A DNA stretch of 64,000 bases from positions 2,925,842 to 2,989,841 of the forward strand of contig NW_008705562.1 of the NCBI RefSeq assembly GCF_000186865.1, given 5' to 3'. Every line of letters begins with the position of its first letter. Positions within the stretch are counted from its first letter, which is position 1. The notes beneath the pieces are model-generated. The model was not told the origin of the DNA and did no database searches. It was given only the letters and a program-made list of their open reading frames with translations. The translations under genes were made by a program, and so were the position numbers. The DNA is from Aureococcus anophagefferens. Lineage: Eukaryota > Sar > Pelagophyceae > Pelagomonadales > Pelagomonadaceae. This document shows, piece after piece, positions 56,119 to 63,011 of the stretch.

Positions 56119-57248
56119 TTACGGCCCCGACCCGCCGCCCAGCGCGGCCTTGGTGTCCAGAAAGAGGGTGATGACCTTGCCGACGGTCGTGAACGTGTCC
56201 TTCCTCCGGCGGATCGTCGCGAGCGTCTTGACCGCGTCGCCCTCGCAGCCCGCCGCGCGCTGGACCGCCGCGTCGTCGGACCGCATGAACGGGTTCAGCC
56301 GCAGCTCGCGCGCCATCGTCGACGCCGTCGGCAGCTCCTTCTCGCGCTGCGCCGCCGTCTCCTCGCACGCCTGTCGCGCGTCGGCGCTGTCGGGCTCGAG
56401 CGCGCAGCAGAACTTCATGTTCCCCGCGGTGTACTCGTGCCCCGGAAAGACGCGCGTCGCCGGGTCGAGGCGCGCCAGCTTCGCCTGGGCAGAAAAAGAG
56501 TGCGAAATTCCCAACTTTGGAGGCTCATATCTCGATCGTTTTCCACTCGTTTCGGCTAATTTTTGGACGAGCGATCATCTCTGGGAGCGCTCTCGACGCG
56601 TGGATGCTTTTTCCGGAACACGCGCGCGCGAAACACTCACGTTGAAGCGACGTTGAATCACTCTTTTCCTGCCCTGAACTTCGCGAGGCTATCGCGCATC
56701 GTCTCCGGCGGCGCCTCGAAGAAGCGGCCGCAGCCGCCGATGAAGAGCGTGTCGCCCGTGAAGACCGCCGGCGCCTGGCCGTCGCGCGCGTCGAGCAGGA
56801 AGCACACGCTGCCGCGCGTGTGGCCCGGCGTCTCGACGGCCGTGAACGCGAGGCCGGCGCAGACGAACGCCTCGCCGTCGCCGACGCGCCTCGTCACGCA
56901 GGGCGTGCGGTCCGCGTCGCCCGCGCCGGCGATGATCTCCAGGGACGGCGTCTGCGCCGCGAGGTCCGCGTTGCCGCCGCAGTGGTCCGCGTGGTAGTGC
57001 GTCGTCAGCACGGCGACGAGCGTCACGCCGAGCCGCGCGGCGACGGTCCGCACGACCATGCCGTCGGCGGCGTCGACGACGACGGCCTCCTGCGTGCTCG
57101 CGTTGACGACGAGGTAGGAGTAGTTGTCGCTCAGCGTCGGCACGATCTTGATGCGGTAGGCGCCCGCGGGACCGTCGCTGGGGCAGTCGTGGCAGACGCA
57201 GTCCTGCACGTCCGTCGCGCCCTGGGCCCAGGCGAAGACGCGGTCCAT
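56119..57248 (-). CDS. Hydroxyacylglutathione hydrolase (glyoxalase II)
   Basis: ATG at 57248 (MDRVFAWAQGATDVQDC); exons 57248-56685 and 56484-56119, 309 aa. The introner joins RDSL to AKLARLDPATRVFPGHEYT in frame. The metallo-beta-lactamase motif THYHADHCGG supplies the binuclear metal ligands, with GHT at TPGHTRGS, the bridging Asp in FTGDTLFIGGCGRF and the last His in FPGHEYT. NPFMRSDD and the basic C-terminus match the family's substrate-binding tail (glutathione carboxylates). It hydrolyses S-D-lactoylglutathione to D-lactate and glutathione in methylglyoxal detoxification. The N-terminus before the domain is ~35 residues with three Cys, so the compartment is unclear. Confidence 0.93.
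56485..56676 (+). mobile_element. Introner element, family 1, copy 6 (192 bp), antisense to its host gene
   Basis: Gene-sense flanks are GCGAAGTT (donor side) and GCGAAGCT (acceptor side), 7 of 8 identical (plus-strand 56677-56684 and 56477-56484). The intron on the minus strand is 56684-56485 (200 nt, GC-AG, phase 0). The interior is inverted relative to the gene, yet the gene-sense ends are CAGGGCAG and CTGCCCAG. Confidence 0.95.
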
Positions 57249-57370
57249 GATGGTCGCGCTGGGCGCGCAGGCGACGGACTTGGAGGACGAGGAGCTGTAA
57301 AAAACTTCAATCGCCAAGTTTTACCACAGCCAGCCTCGCCTCCACGGCCTCGAGCGCCGCCGCCACCAAG

Positions 57371-59695
57371 ATGGCCAACCTCACGGGCGAGGAGCTCATG
57401 CGGCGCGTGGACATGTCGAGCGAGCACGCCCAGGGCGCCTTCGCCGGCGGCAAGTTCGACGACGCCGTCAACGCCTTCGACATGGCCCGGTCCTTGCTCG
57501 ACGAGGGCACGCAGGCGCGCGAGAACGCCAACGTGTCGGAGCTGCGGCGCGAGCTGCGGTTGAACTGCGCCATGGCCGCGCTCTACGCCGGCGAGTTCCG
57601 GCGCGCCGAGCTCGAGGCGTCCAAGGTGCTCGACGCGTGCGTGGACGAGGACGACGCCGAGGCGTTCCTGCGCCGCGCGCTCGCGCGCGCGCGGCTCGGG
57701 AGCTTCCGCCGCGCCGCGAGCGACGTCACGGCGGGCCTGGCCTGCTGCGTGCCCGGCGACGTCGCCTGGGCGGGGCTCGAGCACCTCAAGGCGAGGCTGC
57801 CGAAGCTCGCGGCCGACGACGCGAAGCGGATGCGGAACCGGGGCGTCGTCGCGGAGCCGCGGACCGCGGCCGTCGTGCGGAGCTCCGACGCCGTCATGGA
57901 CAAGATCATGACGACGATCCACAACGACGACGAGCTGCGCGTGCTGTGCCAGAGCGAGGGCGCGCGCGCGTTCGTCGAGGCGATCGACCGCGACGCGCAC
58001 GCGCTCTTCGACCCCGAGCAGATGGGCTACATGCTCGAGGACGAGGACGCGCGGTCGCTCTACGCCAAGCTCCAGGCGCGCCACGCGTTGCCGACGGAGC
58101 CGCCGCCCCTGCCGACCCAGGAGGAGTACGACCGCGAGCTGAGCCGCGAGGAGGACCGGAAGAAGCGGAAGAAGGGCGCGCCTCCCGCGCTCGAGTCCGC
58201 GCCGGCCTACGAGCCCGCGGAGGCCGCCAAGCTCGCGACGCTCGCCGGCGCGTCGCCGAAGCACGCCAAGTGGCTCGAGGCCAACGCCGCGGGCCTGAGC
58301 AAGCTCGCGATCCGCGGCGACGGCGGCGACGCGCTCGCGAAGGCGCTCGGCAAGGTCGGCCTCACGGCGCGGCGCTACCGCGAGCTCTTGTTCGCCTACT
58401 TCCGCGGGTCGCGCAAGTTCGACCCCAAGTGGTTCGACGAGGCCGCCAAGCAGAAGCCCCTGGACATGGCGAACGCCTTCGGCAAGGACGACGCGAAGGA
58501 GAAGAAGCCGAAGAAGCGCGCGCCGTGGGTCGACGCGCCGTATCCCACGTACGTCTCCGCGGCGCAGGTCCGCCGCGAGACGGCGGAGCTCGCGCGCGAG
58601 CTCAGGGAGGTCACGCCCGTGCTGCCGAGCTCGCTCAACGCGCAGCCGCCGCTGAACCTGCTCCAGACCTTCCCCCTCTGCGACACGGCCAAAGCCCTCG
58701 TCGACGCGACGCCGATCGGCGCCGTCGGCGTCAACGTCAACGTCTGCTGCGTCGTCGTCGCCTGCCTCGAGGCCGCCGGCGGCAAGCACGCGGTCTGCTG
58801 CGTCCGCGGCGGCGACGCGGGCCAGGAGGCCGACGCGGACTGGGCCTACCCGGACGTTGGCGCGGCGCTTCTCGACGCCGCGCGCGGCGACGCGCAAATC
58901 CTCGAGGACCCGCGGTGCGCCTTCTACGTGTTCCTGGGCCACCTGCACCGCGTCAAGGACGCGAGCGGCGCGCGCTTCGCCGCGGACATCTTCCAGCGGC
59001 CGTCGCGGAGCCTATGGGCGACGCTCCACGCGCTCAAGCGGTGCGGCGCCCTCGCGCGCGCGCGCCTCGTCAGCGGCACGCTGCGCCAGAACGAGCGCGT
59101 CGGCGCGAGCCACAGGGGCGTCTTCCGCGTCGTCGACCCGAGCCTGAGCCACCTCGCGCGGTCCGACGGCGACGACGACGCGCGGAACGAGAAGCTCGAG
59201 CGGTGCACGCGGCTCGCGCCCGTGTCGACGCGCGTCTTCCAGAGCCCGCCGGGCGTCGACCACGACGGCCCGGAGTGGGAAAACGTGAAAAAGAAATTCT
59301 GGAAACTCGCGGAGGCCTGGATCTACGACGCGCCGCGCGACGACGCCTGGTGGCGCCACCTCGAGCGCGCGGTCGTCATCCGGCTCCACGAGCACCCCTC
59401 GGGCGACGTCGAGGCCCTCGCGATCGCCGTGGACCGCATCCTGGACGAGGCCGACGCGGACTACCCGAAGACGTGGTGGGACGTCGCCGTGCCGCCCGAC
59501 TTCGACGAGGACGTGCTCCTGCCCGTGGACCCGGACCCCGCGGAGGACAACCCCGAGATCCACTACCGCGACTTCGACGACGCGGACCTCGAGGTCGAGG
59601 AGCTCGACCCGAAGACCGCGGACCCGAAGGCGTCCTACACGACGCTCCCCGACGGCCGCAAGATCGACGAGGACGGCTACCTCGTCGAGGACTGA
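57371..59695 (+). CDS. TPR-containing protein of unknown function (774 aa)
   Basis: ATG at 57371 (MANLTGEELMRRVDMSSEHA), single exon. The N-terminal ~130 residues look like TPRs (GAFAGGKFDDAVNAFDMA, RLNCAMAALYAGEFRRAELE, AFLRRALARARLGSFRRAA). Two helical regions follow (MTTIHNDDELRVLCQSEG; GFELLFAYFRG-like RELLFAYFRGSRKFDP). A central alpha/beta part with several Cys (VNVCCVVVACLEAAG) and an acidic C-terminus ending in PDGRKIDEDGYLVED complete it. The protein has a Trp-rich stretch (WENVKKKFWKLAEAWIYD). It is probably a chaperone or scaffold adaptor; no catalytic motif seen. Divergent from glyoxalase II (122 bp between ATGs) and convergent with the next transporter. Confidence 0.65.
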   Translation: MANLTGEELMRRVDMSSEHAQGAFAGGKFDDAVNAFDMARSLLDEGTQARENANVSELRRELRLNCAMAALYAGEFRRAELEASKVLDACVDEDDAEAFLRRALARARLGSFRRAASDVTAGLACCVPGDVAWAGLEHLKARLPKLAADDAKRMRNRGVVAEPRTAAVVRSSDAVMDKIMTTIHNDDELRVLCQSEGARAFVEAIDRDAHALFDPEQMGYMLEDEDARSLYAKLQARHALPTEPPPLPTQEEYDRELSREEDRKKRKKGAPPALESAPAYEPAEAAKLATLAGASPKHAKWLEANAAGLSKLAIRGDGGDALAKALGKVGLTARRYRELLFAYFRGSRKFDPKWFDEAAKQKPLDMANAFGKDDAKEKKPKKRAPWVDAPYPTYVSAAQVRRETAELARELREVTPVLPSSLNAQPPLNLLQTFPLCDTAKALVDATPIGAVGVNVNVCCVVVACLEAAGGKHAVCCVRGGDAGQEADADWAYPDVGAALLDAARGDAQILEDPRCAFYVFLGHLHRVKDASGARFAADIFQRPSRSLWATLHALKRCGALARARLVSGTLRQNERVGASHRGVFRVVDPSLSHLARSDGDDDARNEKLERCTRLAPVSTRVFQSPPGVDHDGPEWENVKKKFWKLAEAWIYDAPRDDAWWRHLERAVVIRLHEHPSGDVEALAIAVDRILDEADADYPKTWWDVAVPPDFDEDVLLPVDPDPAEDNPEIHYRDFDDADLEVEELDPKTADPKASYTTLPDGRKIDEDGYLVED

Positions 59696-59730
59696 GCCTT
59701 TTTTTTTAACGTGGTCGTGCAACACGGCGC

Positions 59731-60726
59731 CTACTGCGCCTTCTTGCCGGGGGCCGCGTCGGCCTTCATCTTCTTGCCCTTGACGACGAAGGCCGTCGCG
59801 CTGGCCGCGCAGACGACGAGCCCCGCGACCTTGGGCGCGTCGAGGGTGCTCCGGTCCCGCGGCACGAGGGCCGCGGCGACGAGGAGCGCGAGGACGGCCT
59901 TGACGGGGCTGAGGATCGCGTAGAGCACGGGCCCGCCGTCGAAGGTGGAGACCTTGGCCGTCGTCCAGCGCAGCACGACGGCGAGGGCGCTGCTGAGGGC
60001 GAGGAGGAGCGCGGCGGCCCGCCGGTCGAGCCTCGCAACGGCCGCGCGGGGCGCGTCGAGGAGCGCGGCCGCGATGGCGACCTCGATCACGTTCGCCCAG
60101 AGCCACGCGCCGTGGCGCAGGTGGAGGCCCTGGTCCTTGTTCACGCTGTTCATGAGCATGGGCGTCATGGGCTGGAGCGCCGCGGCGGCCAGGAAGAAGC
60201 GGTTCTCGACGGCCTTCCCAAAGTCCGCGCCGGGCCCGACGCCCGCGCCGAGCGCGAGGCCCGCGCCCGACGCGGCGCACGCGAGCCATCCCACGCCGCT
60301 CAGCCTCGCGTCGAGGAACGCGGACGCGACGGCGGCGCTCCAGAGCGGCGACGTCAGCTTGAAGAGCTGGAAGTCGGCCATGGACGCGCCGCGCGCGATG
60401 CCGAGGTTCCAGAGCGCGACCTGCACGTAGCCGCCGAGCGACAGCAGCGCGAGCAGGGCCCAGCCCGCCGCGGTGACGGTCGCGACGGCGCTCGGGCGGA
60501 GGCCGCCCGCCGTGACGCGCCACTTGGACAGGAGCGACGCGAGGGCGTGGGCCAGGACGAGGCCCGTCGGGTGGACCGCGCCGCCGCGCATGAGCGCGTT
60601 GTTCGTCAAGGTGAGGCACACGGACGCGACGACGGACAGCGTGCAGACCGCCCCGGCCTTGGCCAGGGTGAACACCCTGTGCCGGAACACGGGGTCGCAG
60701 ATGAGGCAGCCCTCCTCGCAGGGCAT
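59731..60726 (-). CDS. DMT-superfamily transporter (triose-phosphate / nucleotide-sugar transporter type)
   Basis: ATG at 60726 (MPCEEGCLICDPVFRHRVF), 331 aa. About ten transmembrane helices: AVCTLSVVASVCLTLTNNAL, HALASLLSKW, ALLALLSLGGYVQVALWNLG, FQLFKLTSPLWSAAVASAFL, GVGWLACAASGAGLALGAG, then the second half ending VAGLVVCAASATAFVVKG. LTNNALMR and FQLFKLTSPLW recall the N- and mid-region motifs of TPT/NST carriers. It ends KKMKADAAPGKKAQ, a dilysine-like tail consistent with Golgi/ER residence. The likely cargo is a nucleotide sugar or sugar phosphate, which would fit the glycosyltransferase neighbour, but this is inference. Confidence 0.78.
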   Translation of the reverse strand: MPCEEGCLICDPVFRHRVFTLAKAGAVCTLSVVASVCLTLTNNALMRGGAVHPTGLVLAHALASLLSKWRVTAGGLRPSAVATVTAAGWALLALLSLGGYVQVALWNLGIARGASMADFQLFKLTSPLWSAAVASAFLDARLSGVGWLACAASGAGLALGAGVGPGADFGKAVENRFFLAAAALQPMTPMLMNSVNKDQGLHLRHGAWLWANVIEVAIAAALLDAPRAAVARLDRRAAALLLALSSALAVVLRWTTAKVSTFDGGPVLYAILSPVKAVLALLVAAALVPRDRSTLDAPKVAGLVVCAASATAFVVKGKKMKADAAPGKKAQ

Positions 60727-60971
60727 GGTGTCGCGCGCGACCCGTCGCCGAGGGGCAGCTTGACCGACGCAGGCGCGCCCGCGGACCGCGCGACGGAGCA
60801 GCCGTCCGAAATCGGGCTCCCTTCACGGTCTGATTCTCTTGGTGATTGAGGTCTAGGCTACCTTCATCATCATATGCGGGGCCATGTTGCAGTCGCGGAG
60901 CATGTCTCGAGGAGAGCTGCCAGCCTAGCGGCCAAGCCACAATGCAATTCACGGAAGAAGCCGACACAATA

Positions 60972-61997
60972 ATGGCCGGCGTCTCGGTGGTCATGCCGGC
61001 CTACAACGCGGCGAACTACATCGCCGAGGCCCTCGAGTCCATCATCGCGCAGGACACGCGGACGCCGCTGGAAACGATCGTCGTCGACGACGGCTCCACG
61101 GACGAGACGCTGGCGATCGTCGACGGCCTCGCCGCGAAGTTCGCCGCGGCCGCGCGGCCGCTGCGCGTGCTGCGCCTCGCGTCGAACGGCGGCGCGGCGG
61201 CCGCGCGGAACGCCGGCGTCGCCGCGGCGTCCCACGACTGGATCTGCTGCGCCGACGCGGACGACGTCGCGCGGCCGCGGCGCGTCGCGGCCCTCGTCGC
61301 CGCCGCGCGGGGCGCGGCGGACCGGCGGCGGACGCTCTTCGGGTCGCGGTTCGCGCGCGAGCCGGCGGACGCGACGGCCCGGTACGCGACATGGGCGAAC
61401 GAGCTGCCCCAGGACCGGTTAAAGCTCGAGTGCTTCCGCGAGGTCACGCTGCTGCAGCCGACCTGGTTCTTCTGCAAGGAGCTCTGGGAGGCCGCGGGCC
61501 GCTACGACGGCGACACGTGCGACGACCTCCGCTTCTTCCTGAGGCACGTCACGCGCGGCGGGTCGCTGCGACGCGTCGACGAGGACCTCGTCGTCTACCG
61601 CCACGTCTCCGGCTCGCTGTCGTTCACGACGTCCCGCGCGGAGCTCGTGCGCCAGCGCGTCGACTTCTTCGCTCGAAGCGTCCTCGACGGCGCCTGGGCC
61701 GACAAACGCGTCCGCGTCTGGGGCGCCGGGAGGGACGGCCGCGCGTTCTTCAACGAGCTCGCCCGGCGCGGCTACGGCGGCCGCGTCGCGGCGCTCCACG
61801 ACGTCGACGCGGCGAAGCTCGGCACGTACCACAACGGCGCCACGGGCGCGAGCGTCGCCGTGCTGCCCGTCGACGCCATCGCGCCGCCGTTCGTCGTCTG
61901 CGTCGCGCCGCGGGACCCGGCCTTCCTCGCCAAAGTCCGCGCCGTCGCGGGCCGGCTCGGCGCGATCGAGGGGGCCGACTACTGGCACTTTAACTGA
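60972..61997 (+). CDS. B3GNTL1: B3GNTL1-type family 2 glycosyltransferase
   Basis: ATG at 60972 (MAGVSVVMPAYNAANYIAEA), 341 aa; ATG 60942 would add ten residues. GT2 motifs: VVMPAYNA, IVVDDGSTD (first Asp pair) and CCADADDVARPRR (DxD). A Trp/Cys acceptor region follows (LLQPTWFFCKELWEAAG). The C-terminal part WGAGRDGRAFFNELA ... PPFVVCVA ... GADYWHFN parallels human B3GNTL1 (WNAGKQGR, PPFVICV, DFLHFS), so orthology is likely. No signal peptide or membrane anchor is visible, which also holds for the animal protein. The exact donor and acceptor are not established. The stop lies 4 bp from the stop of the convergent OTU gene. Confidence 0.88.
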   Translation: MAGVSVVMPAYNAANYIAEALESIIAQDTRTPLETIVVDDGSTDETLAIVDGLAAKFAAAARPLRVLRLASNGGAAAARNAGVAAASHDWICCADADDVARPRRVAALVAAARGAADRRRTLFGSRFAREPADATARYATWANELPQDRLKLECFREVTLLQPTWFFCKELWEAAGRYDGDTCDDLRFFLRHVTRGGSLRRVDEDLVVYRHVSGSLSFTTSRAELVRQRVDFFARSVLDGAWADKRVRVWGAGRDGRAFFNELARRGYGGRVAALHDVDAAKLGTYHNGATGASVAVLPVDAIAPPFVVCVAPRDPAFLAKVRAVAGRLGAIEGADYWHFN

Positions 61998-62001
61998 CTA
62001 A

Positions 62002-62775
62002 TTAGCGCGCGCCGGCGACGATGGCGTTGTAGTGGATCGGCGAGATGTAGGAGAGGAAGACCTCCTTGCCCGCGCGCGGCGGCTTCTTGACGCCCCGGGG
62101 CACGGGCGGCGTCGGCCGGTCGTCGCCCGACTCGGGCTCGTACTTGAGGTACCAGTTCGCCGGCTCGGACGTGACGACGTGCGCCACGCAGCCGTAGGCG
62201 TCGACGACCGCGCGCAGCGTGAGCTCGTCGCCCCACGTGCACGGCCGCGCCATGCCCTTGAGGTACCTCTTGAGCTCGTGGTCCCCATCGAAGAACATGC
62301 CGAAGTAGTCGGAGTGGTTTCGCATGTGGGCCACGGCGGCCTCGCGCACGACGGCGTGCTCCTCCTGCGTGCCGAACAAATTGAACGCGAACGACCGGAA
62401 CTGGCAGTTGCCGTCGCCGTCCATCGTGTGCATGGCCAGGCCCAGGTCGCCGAGCCGGCCCTCGAGGGACCCCGCCGGTGCCCGCTTCGTCGCCGTCTCG
62501 ACCTTGGCCTGGAGCTTCGCGCGGTCGATGCTTCCGATCTGGCTCATGCGGCTCTGCGTCTTCGGCAGCGCCTCGAGGGGGCCGAGCGCCATCGTACTCG
62601 ACCGCCGCTGCTTCTTCGGCATGGAGTCGACGACCTGGCTCGCGCGCCTTCGCTGGTCGTGGATGCGCTCCTTGTCGACGGCGCGCGTACTCACGCGCGT
62701 CGCCTCGACGCCGCCGAGCTTCGCGCCGTCCTCCATGGCCGTCGGCTCCGACGACGAGCTCGCGGAGCTGCCCAT
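62002..62775 (-). CDS. OTU-family cysteine protease with myristoylation signal
   Basis: ATG at 62775 gives MGSSASSSSEPT, an N-myristoylation consensus (Gly2, Ser6); 257 aa. A low-complexity basic linker (1-100) precedes the OTU domain: TMDGDGNCQFRSFAFNLFG holds the catalytic Asp and Cys, VREAAVAHMRNH is the following helix, GDELTLRAVVDAYGC is the crossover loop region, and PIHYNAIV holds the catalytic His. It cleaves ubiquitin or ubiquitin-like chains. The probable membrane attachment through myristate is unusual for OTU proteins. It is divergent from the WW protein (236 bp). Confidence 0.87.
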   Translation of the reverse strand: MGSSASSSSEPTAMEDGAKLGGVEATRVSTRAVDKERIHDQRRRASQVVDSMPKKQRRSSTMALGPLEALPKTQSRMSQIGSIDRAKLQAKVETATKRAPAGSLEGRLGDLGLAMHTMDGDGNCQFRSFAFNLFGTQEEHAVVREAAVAHMRNHSDYFGMFFDGDHELKRYLKGMARPCTWGDELTLRAVVDAYGCVAHVVTSEPANWYLKYEPESGDDRPTPPVPRGVKKPPRAGKEVFLSYISPIHYNAIVAGAR

Positions 62776-63011
62776 TTGTGGAGGGCGCTGTTGCGGGGCT
62801 GCCCGCGGCTTCGACCCAGCTCCGGACCACGAGAAGAGGACCTCTCGGAGCACAGAAGGTCGAGATGTTAGGCAGCCATCTCAGATCGAGGTCGTTACTT
62901 TGTTTGCTCCTGCTGGGCACCTTTGGCCTGTCAGACCGTGTTTCACTTTGCCCTCGTTGGAGCTCATCGTTTGGCTTCTCGTCTGGGGCTGCCCGCAGCG
63001 GCGTCGGCAAC

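Noticed and set aside
1396..56997. Recurring small predicted proteins beginning MDERSSLG... or containing ...GISLSCPAL / EIPNFKGSFLG
   Set aside because: They are translations of introner sequence in various frames (1396, 20773, 33190, 41714, 44231, 56563 and others), not a protein family. They end or change frame at element borders.
57249..57317. Extension of glyoxalase II to 57317
   Set aside because: That start would be TTG. The first ATG in frame is at 57248 and the extension is a Ser-run without targeting character.
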